Source of the DNA: Microbacterium sufflavum
GTDB taxonomy: Bacteria; Actinomycetota; Actinomycetes; Actinomycetales; Microbacteriaceae
Direction: 5' to 3'
Assembly (NCBI RefSeq): GCF_023101165.1
Contig: NZ_CP078076.1
Location: forward strand, 1,054,001-1,118,000
DNA length: 64,000 nucleotides
Shown: piece by piece, positions 29,670 through 37,551 of the stretch
Layout of the letters: each line of letters starts with the position of its first letter
How positions within the stretch are numbered: position 1 is the first letter of the stretch
Notes under the pieces: generated by a model
The model's input: only the letters and a program-made list of their open reading frames with translations
Database searches by the model: none
Told to the model about the DNA's origin: nothing
Program-made: the position numbers and the translations under genes

Positions 29670-30161
29670 ATGACCCTCGTGAAGACGGCCGTGATCGACG
29701 ACGCCGACCGGGACCGCGCCGCCGACGAGGGAGAAGTGATCCACTACGCCTTCACCGTCGCGAACACGGGCAACGTCACGATCGAGAATCTGGGCATCGA
29801 CGACCCGATGCTGGACGAGCGCGGCGACGCCATCACGTGCCCGCTCGTGCCGCTGGCGCCCGGTGAGCAGGCTCTCTGTACGGCCGACCATGTCGTGACC
29901 GCGGCGGAAGCGACCGGTGGCGACCTGACCAACGTCGCTACCGCCACGGGACGTACGGGGACCGATGATCCGATCACGAGCGACCCGTCGACGGTGAGCA
30001 CGCCCACGGATCCGGAGACACCGGAACCCGCACGACTGCCGACGACGGGTGGTCGGGATCAGACGGCCGCGGCACTGCTCGCGCTCGCCCTGATCCTGGG
30101 CGGAGTCACGCTGGTCGTCGTCCGGAGGGGAGCGCGCCGCCGCCCGACGGACATCGGATAG
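29208..30161 (+). pseudogene. Cut-off 3' end of the giant surface protein with LPTTG sorting signal
   Basis: The frame of the giant protein continues without a gap for 317 codons after the TAG at 29205-29207. It holds the rest of repeat 15, repeat 16, a divergent repeat 17 and a cell-wall sorting signal: LPTTG (30036-30050), a hydrophobic stretch of about 20 residues and a basic tail (RRGARRR). No ribosome binding site or plausible separate start is seen, and the first in-frame GTG (29220) lies inside a repeat. The segment is translated only if the TAG is read through, reverted, or is a sequence error. Confidence 0.8.
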
Positions 30162-30185
30162 CTCGACCGGGGGGCGAGCGACGGG

Positions 30186-30230
30186 GCTCGGTCGGGCGCA
30201 CCCACATCGTGGGGCGGTCCGACCGGGCTC
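30186..30230. terminator. Bulged hairpin downstream of the surface protein gene
   Basis: CGGTCGG (30189-30195) pairs with CCGACCG (30219-30225), and inside it CCCAC (30201-30205) pairs with GTGGG (30209-30213). It lies about 25 bases after the stop of the surface protein frame and before the tRNA genes on the opposite strand, so it could terminate either side. The rest of the 192-base gap to the tRNA shows nothing further. Confidence 0.45.
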
Positions 30231-30353
30231 CGACGGGGCGCGTGCGCGGATGAGGCGGAGCACACCGGCAGCACGACGCGACGGTGGTGAGGATCGATGC
30301 CGAAGCACGACCGGAAGGGGGTCGGTGCGCGGGAGAGAGGAGATCCGAGGTGG

Positions 30354-30426
30354 TGGAGCCTAGGAGATTCGAACTCCTGACATCCTGCTTGCAAAGCAGG
30401 CGCTCTACCAACTGAGCTAAGGCCCC
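30354..30426 (-). tRNA. tRNA-Ala (TGC)
   Basis: 73 nt. Acceptor GGGGCCT pairs with AGGCTCC and includes the G3.U70 pair that identifies alanine tRNA. The anticodon stem CCTGC/GCAGG has loop TTTGCAA, anticodon TGC. The T arm GGAGTTCGAATCTCC is canonical. CCA is only partly encoded. It lies 25 bases downstream of tRNA-Ile; an Ile-Ala tRNA pair near gyrA is typical of actinobacteria. Confidence 0.97.
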
Positions 30427-30451
30427 GTGAGGGATTTCTTGAATTGAATGG

Positions 30452-30525
30452 TGGGGCTACCAGGACTTGAACCTGGGACCTCTTCATTATCAGTGAAGCG
30501 CTCTAACCGCCTGAGCTATAGCCCC
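30452..30525 (-). tRNA. tRNA-Ile (GAT)
   Basis: 74 nt. Acceptor GGGGCTA pairs with TAGCCCC. The anticodon stem CTTCA/TGAAG has loop CTGATAA, anticodon GAT. D arm AGCTCAGGCGGTTAGAGC and T arm CCAGGTTCAAGTCCTGG are standard. It is transcribed first, followed by tRNA-Ala. Confidence 0.97.
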
Positions 30526-30611
30526 GTCAACCTCCAAGACTTTACCGGAGAATCTCGGAAAATCCGAATCGAGCGCGAGGAGCCCGATGCACACCACCGC
30601 CGGCACGACGA

Positions 30612-30636
30612 AGCCCCCTCGCGCGGCGAGGGGGCT
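30612..30636 (-). terminator. Terminator of crgA
   Basis: A perfect 11-bp stem (30612-30622 with 30626-30636) and three-base loop lie 20 bases past the crgA stop codon. It separates crgA from the tRNA-Ile/Ala pair on the same strand. Confidence 0.75.
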
Positions 30637-30655
30637 CCGGAAGAGAAGGGGCTGG

Positions 30656-30895
30656 TCAGCGCCAGCGTGTGGTCATAAGGAACCCGATGAGAGCGATGCC
30701 GAGACCGATCGCGAGGTTCCAGTTGTCGAGGCCCGGGATCGGGAACTGCATCCCCGAGATGTAGAACACGAGGATCCACGCGAGACCGAGAAGCATGAAG
30801 CCGATCATCACCGGCTTGAACCAGACGGCGTTGGGAGCGGCGTCGCCCTCGGCGCGCTCGACGACGGGTTCTTCGGTCTTGCGGTCACGTGCCAT
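30656..30895 (-). CDS. crgA: Cell division protein CrgA
   Basis: 79-aa membrane protein with a charged N-terminus and two membrane helices (about residues 25-47 and 58-75) joined by the conserved loop YISGMQFPIPGLDNWNLAIG. CrgA is specific to actinobacteria and takes part in divisome assembly, contacting FtsZ, FtsI and FtsQ-type proteins in Mycobacterium. It has a single-gene transcript: TACAAT (30902-30907) ends six bases before the ATG, which suggests a leaderless mRNA, and a strong hairpin follows. It diverges from the sortase gene. Confidence 0.93.
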   Translation of the reverse strand: MARDRKTEEPVVERAEGDAAPNAVWFKPVMIGFMLLGLAWILVFYISGMQFPIPGLDNWNLAIGLGIALIGFLMTTRWR

Positions 30896-30996
30896 GCCGT
30901 CATTGTACCCGGGAGACCTCTGCGCCCACGAGAGGCGGTCACAGACGGGTGCCTCCGCACGAGCCCGTGTTCAGTGTCGACGGATAAGATCACGCC

Positions 30997-31791
30997 ATGA
31001 CTGCATCCGCCGTGCCTGGGGGGCGCCACGGACGTCGGCAGCGGCCCCGGTCGCGCGCCACGTTCGCGAGCGTGCTCGGCGAACTGCTGCTGACCGCCGG
31101 GGTCCTCGTCCTCCTCTTCGTCGCATGGCAGATGTGGATCGGCGACATCATCATCGCCGCCCAGAAGAACGACGAGGGTGCGGCGATCTCGCAGCAGCTC
31201 GCGGCGGCCGATCCCCCCGCACTGCCGCCGAAGGTCGAGACCGACGACGGCACCACGGTGTACCAGGCGCCGGTGCCCGCCGCCCCCGCCGACGGGGCGT
31301 GGTTCGGGCAGATGCACATCCCGCGCTTCGGCGCCGAGTACAACTTCGGCATCTACGGCGGGACCAGCCGGGCCAGGACGCTCGACCAGAAGGGCATCGG
31401 GGTCTACACCGACTCGAAGATGCCCGGCGAGGTCGGCAACTTCTCCCTCGCGGGCCACCGCACCACCTGGGGCAAGCCGTTCAACCAGCTCGACAAGCTG
31501 CAACTGAACGACGCGATCGTGGTCGAGACCCCCGACGGCTGGTACACGTACCGCTTCCGCACGCTCGAGTACGTCACGCCCACGCAGACCGACGTGCTGG
31601 CCGACGTGCCGCAGATGCCCGCACAGCAGACCGGCGAGCAGTACATCACCCTCACGGCGTGCTCCCCCCTGTACTCGCTCGCCGAGCGGATCGTCGCCTA
31701 CGGCGTGTTCGAGAGCTTCCAGCCGCGCGCCGAAGGACCGCCGTCCGCACTGACCGACCCGCCTCCCCCTCCCGCCGCTCCGTCGGTGTGA
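30997..31791 (+). CDS. Class E-type sortase
   Basis: 264-aa transpeptidase that joins proteins carrying an LPxTG-like signal to the cell wall. An Arg-rich N-terminus and one membrane helix (about 28-48) anchor it. Catalytic residues are His154 (SLAGHRTTWGKPF), Cys222 (TLTACSP) and Arg231 (AERIVAYG). The proline-rich tail is not needed for the fold. TAAGAT lies six bases before the ATG, so the mRNA may be leaderless. It is the only sortase in the window and sits 0.8 kb from an LPTTG signal. Class E enzymes are usually associated with LAxTG, so this pairing is uncertain. Confidence 0.9.
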   Translation: MTASAVPGGRHGRRQRPRSRATFASVLGELLLTAGVLVLLFVAWQMWIGDIIIAAQKNDEGAAISQQLAAADPPALPPKVETDDGTTVYQAPVPAAPADGAWFGQMHIPRFGAEYNFGIYGGTSRARTLDQKGIGVYTDSKMPGEVGNFSLAGHRTTWGKPFNQLDKLQLNDAIVVETPDGWYTYRFRTLEYVTPTQTDVLADVPQMPAQQTGEQYITLTACSPLYSLAERIVAYGVFESFQPRAEGPPSALTDPPPPPAAPSV

Positions 31792-31817
31792 CCACGAACG
31801 ATCAGGAGACACCACCC

Positions 31818-31973
31818 ATGTACGCCGCACTCTGGCGCCTGCTGCCCGGTCCCTGGTGGTTGCGTGTGCTCATCCTGCTGGTCGTGGTCGCCGCCGTGCT
31901 CTACGCCCTGTTCTGGTACGTGTTCCCCTGGATCAGCCCGTTCATCTCCCCGGGTGAGGTCGACGTCGAATGA
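31818..31973 (+). CDS. Small single-helix membrane protein
   Basis: 51 aa, ATG preceded by AGGAG (31804-31808). It has one strongly hydrophobic segment (LRVLILLVVVAAVLYALFWY, residues about 15-34), then WISPFISPGEVDVE. I do not recognise a named family, but small proteins of this type lie between sortase and pabA genes in related actinobacteria. The stop overlaps the pabA start by four bases (ATGA), so it is very likely translated. Confidence 0.75.
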   Translation: MYAALWRLLPGPWWLRVLILLVVVAAVLYALFWYVFPWISPFISPGEVDVE

Positions 31974-32602
31974 CCCGCGTGCTCGTCGTGGACAACCACG
32001 ACAGCTTCGTGCACACCCTGATCGGCTATCTCCACGAGCTCGGTGCCGACACCACGATCGTCGAGGCGGACGAGGTCGATGCGGCGCGGGTCGAGGGACT
32101 GCTCACCGCGCACGACGCGCTGCTCCTGTCGCCGGGGCCGGGCTCGCCCGACGACGCCGGCGTCTCGCTCGATGCGGTACGCCTCGCCGCCCGCTCCGCC
32201 GTGCCCACGCTCGGCGTGTGCCTGGGTCACCAGGTGATCGGCGCGGCCCTGGGTGCCCCCGTGACCGGCGCACCGGAGCTCATGCACGGCATGGTGTCGA
32301 CGGTCGAGCACGACGGCTCGGCGCTGTTCGACGGCATTCCCTCGCCGTTCGCGGCGGGTCGCTACCACTCCCTCGCCCTCGCGGAGAGCGATCTGCCCGC
32401 CGAGCTCGCGGTGACCGCACGGACGGCAGACGGCACCGTGATGGCCCTCGAGCACCGCACGCTCCCGTTCCACGGGGTGCAGTTCCACCCGGAGAGCGTG
32501 CTCACCGAGGGCGGCTACCGCCTGCTGGCGAACTGGCTGCGACTGTGCGGCGACCCGGACGCCGTGTCGCGGGCAGAACGACTGAACCCGCTCACGCGCT
32601 GA
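31970..32602 (+). CDS. pabA: Glutamine amidotransferase, anthranilate/aminodeoxychorismate synthase component II
   Basis: 210 aa class I glutamine amidotransferase that supplies ammonia for anthranilate (tryptophan) or 4-amino-4-deoxychorismate (folate) synthesis. The nucleophile is Cys84 in GVCLGHQ; the His-Glu pair is in FHPESVLTEGG. The oxyanion strand is SPGPGSPDDAG. The partner subunit is not in the window, so trpG and pabA cannot be told apart; the position next to pknB is conserved in actinobacteria, where both names are used. It is convergent with pknB. Confidence 0.88.
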   Translation: MTRVLVVDNHDSFVHTLIGYLHELGADTTIVEADEVDAARVEGLLTAHDALLLSPGPGSPDDAGVSLDAVRLAARSAVPTLGVCLGHQVIGAALGAPVTGAPELMHGMVSTVEHDGSALFDGIPSPFAAGRYHSLALAESDLPAELAVTARTADGTVMALEHRTLPFHGVQFHPESVLTEGGYRLLANWLRLCGDPDAVSRAERLNPLTR

Positions 32603-32627
32603 CCCCGGGGTGTCGGACGGCTGCGCG

Positions 32628-34319
32628 TCAGGAACCGGTGCAGTAGCGCAGCTCGACCGAGGAGTTGATCGGCACGTCGCCCGGAGCGACCGACATCGAG
32701 TGCACGGTGGCCGGGTCGGTGGCGGGGCAGTCGCTCTCCTCGATCGGCACCGGGGTGAGCCCGAGATCCGTGAGCGCCTTCGATGCGGAATCGACCGACC
32801 AGCCCACGACATCCGACAGGGTGACCTTGCCGCTGGCGACCTCGAGGTTCACGACCGTGTTCGGCGCCACCTCGGTGTCGGCCTTCTCGCTGGCCGTCAT
32901 CACGGTGTTCGCCGCGAGGCCCTTGTCGTTGCGCTGGGTGACCGTGCCGAGCTGCAGCCCCGCCTTCTCCAGCGCCTCGGTGGCCGCGGCCAGGGACATG
33001 CCCTCGAGCTTCGGCACCACCACGGTCTCCTCGCCGGACGACACGTAGAGCGTGACGGTGGACCCCTGCTCGACCGACACCCCGCTCTCCGGATCCGTGC
33101 GGATCACGTTGCCCTCGGCGATGTCGGGACTGGACTCGATGACGATCTTCGACGAGAGGTCGAGCTTGGCCAGGTCGTCCTGCGCACGCTCCGACGCCAC
33201 ATTGGTCAGGTCGGGCACGACCCTCGACGTACTGGGCACCTCGGACGGCCGCATGCTGATGGTGACCACCCAGAACAGGACCGACGCCAGAAGCACCGCC
33301 AGCAGCGCGACGCCCGCCCAGATCCACGCGACGGGCGGGCCCGACTGCGTGCGGGTCATGGTGGTGTCGCTGCTGAGCTGCCGCAGCGACCGCGCCGTCT
33401 CCTGCGCCTGACGCGGGTTCGGGCCGTACAGCTCGCTCGTGAGCGCGCCGATCTGCTTGCGCGTCGGGGCGGCACCGGTCACGGCCGAGTCGAGGGCCGC
33501 GCGGAAGTGCGCCGCGTCGGGGAAGCGCTGGTACGGGTCCTTCGCGAGCGCGCGCAGCACGATCGGGTCGAGCGCCGCCGGGGACTCCTCGTTCACCTCC
33601 GACGGAGGGATCGGTGTCTCGCTCACGTGCTGGTACGCCACCGCGACCGGAGACTCCCCGCGGAACGGCTGGCGCCCGGTGAGCAGCTCGTACAGCACCA
33701 CGCCGGTGGAGTACAGGTCGGCGCGGGCGTCGACCGGCTCGCCCTTGGCCTGCTCCGGCGAGAAGTACGCCGCGGTGCCGATGATCTGCGTGGTCTCCGC
33801 GACCGTCGAGGAGGAGTCGGACACCGCGCGGGCGATGCCGAAGTCCATGACCTTGACCTGACCCTTGTCGGTCACCATCACGTTGCCGGGCTTGATGTCG
33901 CGGTGCACCACACCCGCGCGGTGCGAGTAGTCCAGCGCCTCGAGGATCCCGTCGACGTAGCGGACGGCGTCGGCCACGGGCACCGGGCCCTCGGCGATGA
34001 TCTTCTTCAGCAGGGTGCCCTTGACGAGCTCCATCACGATGTACGGCGGCTCATCGGACGCGGGGTCGCTCGTCGACGGGTCGCCCGCGTCGTACACCCG
34101 CACGATCGACGGGTGGGACATGCGCGACGCCGCCTGCGCCTCCAGCCGGAACCGCGTGCGGAAGCTCGTGTCCCTGGCCAGTTCGGGGTCGAGGATCTTG
34201 ATCGCGATCTCGCGACCGAGGGTCAGGTCGTACCCGCGGTACACCTTCGCCATTCCGCCGTGCCCGATGAGCTCGTCGACGCGGTACCGGCCCGCGATGA
34301 CTTGTGGCTCTGTCGACAC
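32628..34319 (-). CDS. pknB: Serine/threonine protein kinase PknB with PASTA domains
   Basis: 563-aa membrane kinase that senses muropeptides or lipid II and phosphorylates division and wall proteins. The kinase domain is residues 12-275: glycine loop IGHGGMAKV, Lys41, HRD 139-141, DFG 159-161 and an activation loop with TT (176-177) typical of PknB autophosphorylation. One membrane helix is at about 345-368. The outside part has three PASTA units (VVPDLTNVAS..., VVPKLEGMSL..., LSDVVGWSVD...), the last with a Cys pair. The start is GTG after AGGGGGG. It is the last gene of the fhaA-to-pknB operon. Confidence 0.95.
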   Translation of the reverse strand: MSTEPQVIAGRYRVDELIGHGGMAKVYRGYDLTLGREIAIKILDPELARDTSFRTRFRLEAQAASRMSHPSIVRVYDAGDPSTSDPASDEPPYIVMELVKGTLLKKIIAEGPVPVADAVRYVDGILEALDYSHRAGVVHRDIKPGNVMVTDKGQVKVMDFGIARAVSDSSSTVAETTQIIGTAAYFSPEQAKGEPVDARADLYSTGVVLYELLTGRQPFRGESPVAVAYQHVSETPIPPSEVNEESPAALDPIVLRALAKDPYQRFPDAAHFRAALDSAVTGAAPTRKQIGALTSELYGPNPRQAQETARSLRQLSSDTTMTRTQSGPPVAWIWAGVALLAVLLASVLFWVVTISMRPSEVPSTSRVVPDLTNVASERAQDDLAKLDLSSKIVIESSPDIAEGNVIRTDPESGVSVEQGSTVTLYVSSGEETVVVPKLEGMSLAAATEALEKAGLQLGTVTQRNDKGLAANTVMTASEKADTEVAPNTVVNLEVASGKVTLSDVVGWSVDSASKALTDLGLTPVPIEESDCPATDPATVHSMSVAPGDVPINSSVELRYCTGS

Positions 34320-34359
34320 GGATGACCCCCCTGAAACTACAAAACAGCTGGACTACAGG

Positions 34360-36099
34360 CTACCCTTCGGCGCCGCCACCACCGTCACCCTCGCCGTCGT
34401 CGGGGGCCGTGATGGTGACCGACAGCGGGGGCGACGCGTTCGACGTGCGCTGGTCGCCGCCCGAGCACATGGCCTGGTAGGTGACGATGAGCTGCTGGCC
34501 CACCGCGTCGCCGACCTTCACCTGCGTGTTGCGCTGCGTCGGCTGGAAGTTCGGGCCGCCCGAGACGAACGAGCCGTTCTGCAGCGACACGACGTAGCCC
34601 GACAGGGTGGTGCCGCTCGGGCACGTGAAACCGGTGCCCCAGGCCACCGTGACCGTGCTGCCCGCGACCGGGTCGCCCGTGAGCGTCGGGGTGTCGGTCG
34701 GCGTGGGCAGCGGGGTGCGTGCGGCGTACACGGTCAACGCGATCGGCGTCGTGGTCTCGACGTTCCCGGTGGGCTGAACCCGGTACACCTGACCGACCTC
34801 CGCGTCGCTCGGGGCGGGGTCGCCGTCGGCGCACGTGACGTTGTTCGTGAAGCCCGCGTCGGCCAGCGTCGCGGTCGCCGTGGCGCAGTCCATGCCGTTG
34901 AGGTTCAGCGCAGCCACGTCGACGCGCGTCACCTCGGGCGTCGGGCTCGTGGAGGGCGACGGGGGCGGCGTGGTCTGCGCGGTGGTCGGGCTGTCGGACG
35001 GCTTCGGGTCTTCGCCGCGGTTGCCGAACATCGCCCACAACGTGCCCACGAGCACGATGATCAGCAGGGCGATCAGGGCGATCAGCGGCCAGGTCCAGGC
35101 GCTGCGCTTCTTCTTCTTCTTCTCCTCCTCCGCGACGGCCTCCTCGGTGGGCAGCTGCGCGGTGGTGGGGAGGATGCGCGTGGCACCGTCGTTCGATGCC
35201 GTCAGCATGCGCGTGGCGTCGTCGTCGCCGGCGATCCCGCCCGTCGCGATCGCCGGAACAGCGATCGCCGCCGAGTTCAGGTCTCCGCGCCGCAGCGCCT
35301 GTGCGGCCCGCGCGACGGTCGCCGCCGAGGACGGGCGGTCGGCGGGCTTCTTGGCGATCATCGCCATCACGAGGTTCTGCACCGGGATCGGCACGGTCGG
35401 CGGCAGCGGCGGCGGCTGCTCGTTGATCTGCGCCATCGCGATCGCCACCTGCGACTCGCCCGTGAACGGACGCTTGCCGGCCAGGCACTCGTACGCCACG
35501 ATGCCCAGCGAGTACGTGTCGGTCGCGGGAGATGCGGGGTGGCCGGACGCCTGCTCGGGCGACAGGTACTGCACGGTTCCCATCACCTGACCGGTCGCCG
35601 TCAGCGGCACCTGGTCGGCGATGCGAGCGATGCCGAAGTCGGTGATCTTGACGCGGCCGTCTGGCGTGATCAGCAGGTTGCCCGGCTTGATGTCGCGGTG
35701 CACCAGGCCGGCGGCGTGCGCGGCCTGCAGGGCGGACGCCGTCTGCGCCACGATGTCGAGCGTCTTGTCGGCGCTCAGCGCGCCGTCGCGCTCGAGGATC
35801 GTGGAGAGGGCCTCACCCGGCACGAGCTCCATGACGAGGTAGGCGCTGCCGTTCTCCTCGCCGTAGTCGAAGACGCTGGCGATGCCCTCGTGGTTGACGA
35901 GCGCGGCGTGCCGTGCCTCCGCGCGGAACCGCTCGAGGAACCCCGGGTCCCCCATGTACTCGTCCTTGAGGATCTTGATCGCGACGGTACGCCCGATGAC
36001 GTGATCCGTCGCCTCCCAGACCTCGCCCATGCCGCCGATCGCGATCCGCGACTGCAGCTCGTAACGACCACCGAACGACACACCCTGCGTCGGCCTCAT
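34360..36099 (-). CDS. pknA: Serine/threonine protein kinase PknA
   Basis: 579 aa. Kinase domain 12-270: glycine loop IAIGGMGEV, Lys42, HRD 134-136, DFG 154-156, activation loop with VPLTATGQVMGT. A basic stretch (EEEKKKKKRSAW) precedes one membrane helix (about 340-362). The extracellular part is longer than in mycobacterial PknA: a Ser/Thr/Pro linker, then a PASTA-like unit (VDVAALNLNGMDCATATATLADAGF) and an Ig-like Ser/Thr-rich end with two Cys. It overlaps the pbpA stop by four bases, so the transpeptidase and kinase are translated together. Confidence 0.93.
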   Translation of the reverse strand: MRPTQGVSFGGRYELQSRIAIGGMGEVWEATDHVIGRTVAIKILKDEYMGDPGFLERFRAEARHAALVNHEGIASVFDYGEENGSAYLVMELVPGEALSTILERDGALSADKTLDIVAQTASALQAAHAAGLVHRDIKPGNLLITPDGRVKITDFGIARIADQVPLTATGQVMGTVQYLSPEQASGHPASPATDTYSLGIVAYECLAGKRPFTGESQVAIAMAQINEQPPPLPPTVPIPVQNLVMAMIAKKPADRPSSAATVARAAQALRRGDLNSAAIAVPAIATGGIAGDDDATRMLTASNDGATRILPTTAQLPTEEAVAEEEKKKKKRSAWTWPLIALIALLIIVLVGTLWAMFGNRGEDPKPSDSPTTAQTTPPPSPSTSPTPEVTRVDVAALNLNGMDCATATATLADAGFTNNVTCADGDPAPSDAEVGQVYRVQPTGNVETTTPIALTVYAARTPLPTPTDTPTLTGDPVAGSTVTVAWGTGFTCPSGTTLSGYVVSLQNGSFVSGGPNFQPTQRNTQVKVGDAVGQQLIVTYQAMCSGGDQRTSNASPPLSVTITAPDDGEGDGGGGAEG

Positions 36100-37550
36100 C
36101 TGCCCAGCACCGCCTCTATGACCTTCTTCGCGATCGGAGCGGCGATGGTGTCACCGCTCCCTGATTGTCCCTGCCCGCCGCCGTTCTCGACGACGACCGC
36201 CACGGCGACCGATGGGTCGTCCGCCGGGGCGAACCCGGTGAACCACAGCGTATGCGGCCTGTTTCCGTTCTCTGCCGTGCCCGTCTTACCGGCCACGTCG
36301 ACCCCGTCTATTCTTGCACCCTGGGCCGCGCCGTTTGAGACGCTGGCGACCATGGCGGAGGTGATCTCGTTCGCCACATCGGCTTCCATCGCCCGCCCGA
36401 ACTCGCTGTTCTGGAAGGCCTTGATCACCGACAGGTCGTTGCCGATCACGGCATCCACCATCTGCGGGTTCATGACCACGCCGTCGTTCGCGATGCCGGC
36501 CGACACCATCGCCATCTGCAGCGGTGTCGCGGTGACCTGTCCCTGCCCGAAACCGCTGAGCGCGGTCTGCGCGTCGTCGAGCGCCCGCGGGTAGCTGGAC
36601 GGGGTCGAGGCGAGCGGCGTGTCGAAGCTCCGGTTGAAGCCGAACTTCTCCGCCATCTCCCGGATCGCGTCGTCGCCGAGCTCCACGGCGAGCTCCGCCA
36701 TCGGGATGTTGCAGCTGAGGCGGATGGCCTCGGCGATCGTCACGGTCGCACCGGGACCGCACGTGCCGCCCCACGCGTTGGACACGCGGTTGGACGAGCC
36801 GGGCAGGGTGTACAGCGCGGGGTTGGGCAGCGTGGACTCCGGCGTCCATTCGCCGCTCGCGTATGCCGCGGCCGCCGTGACGAGTTTGAACGTGGAGCCC
36901 GGGGGGTTCAGGTCGCCGGCGATCGCGCGGTTCGACAGGGGCTTGCCCGGGTCGGCGACCAGCTGGTCATAGGTGGCGTTCGCGGCGTTCGCGTCGTGCG
37001 TCGCCATCAGGTTCGTGTCGAAGCCGGGGGTCGACACCATCGCGAGGATGCGCCCGGTCTTCGGGTCCATCGCCACGACCGCGCCCTGCAGACCGTCGAG
37101 CGCCTCGGCGGCAGCCCGCTGCGCGGCCGTGTTCAGCGACAGCTCGACGCTGTACCCGCGCTGCGGCTGACCCGACAGGATGCGCTCGATCTCGGAGAAG
37201 AACGCGTTGGAGCCGGTGCCGGAGAGGTCGGCGTTCATCGCCTTCTCGATGCCGGTGGTCGAGCCGAGCGCGGGGTTGAAGTACCCCGTGACCGTCTCCC
37301 ACAGCGCCGGATCGGTGTACACGCGCTGGAACCGGTACTGGTCGTCGCTGGGCGTCGAGCTCGCGATCGCCGCGCCGTCGACGATGATCGCGCCGCGCTG
37401 GATCTCGAAGCTGTCCAGACGGGTGCGCTTGTTGTGCGGGTTCTGCGCGAGGCTGTCGGACTCGACGACCTGGATCCAGCTGGTCGCGGCGAACAGCGCG
37501 ATGAACATGAACAGCATGATGATGCTGAGGCGGCGGAGTTCCCTGGTCAT
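36096..37550 (-). CDS. pbpA: Penicillin-binding protein PbpA (class B transpeptidase)
   Basis: 484-aa D,D-transpeptidase that cross-links peptidoglycan. It has an N-terminal membrane helix (about 8-26), a dimerisation domain and a transpeptidase domain. The active serine is Ser219 in STFK (219-222), with SCN at 279-281 and KTG at 422-424. Cys264 and Cys280 could form a disulphide near the active site. The neighbour is its SEDS partner RodA/FtsW, one base apart; kinases PknA and PknB follow, as in Mycobacterium. Confidence 0.95.
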   Translation of the reverse strand: MTRELRRLSIIMLFMFIALFAATSWIQVVESDSLAQNPHNKRTRLDSFEIQRGAIIVDGAAIASSTPSDDQYRFQRVYTDPALWETVTGYFNPALGSTTGIEKAMNADLSGTGSNAFFSEIERILSGQPQRGYSVELSLNTAAQRAAAEALDGLQGAVVAMDPKTGRILAMVSTPGFDTNLMATHDANAANATYDQLVADPGKPLSNRAIAGDLNPPGSTFKLVTAAAAYASGEWTPESTLPNPALYTLPGSSNRVSNAWGGTCGPGATVTIAEAIRLSCNIPMAELAVELGDDAIREMAEKFGFNRSFDTPLASTPSSYPRALDDAQTALSGFGQGQVTATPLQMAMVSAGIANDGVVMNPQMVDAVIGNDLSVIKAFQNSEFGRAMEADVANEITSAMVASVSNGAAQGARIDGVDVAGKTGTAENGNRPHTLWFTGFAPADDPSVAVAVVVENGGGQGQSGSGDTIAAPIAKKVIEAVLGR

Positions 37551-37551
37551 G

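Noticed and set aside
26036..30308. Long open frames on the minus strand through the repeat region (for example 26036-27295 and 27573-30308).
   Set aside because: They are antisense to the repeat protein; high GC and repeated codons keep the opposite frames open. No ribosome sites or known domains.
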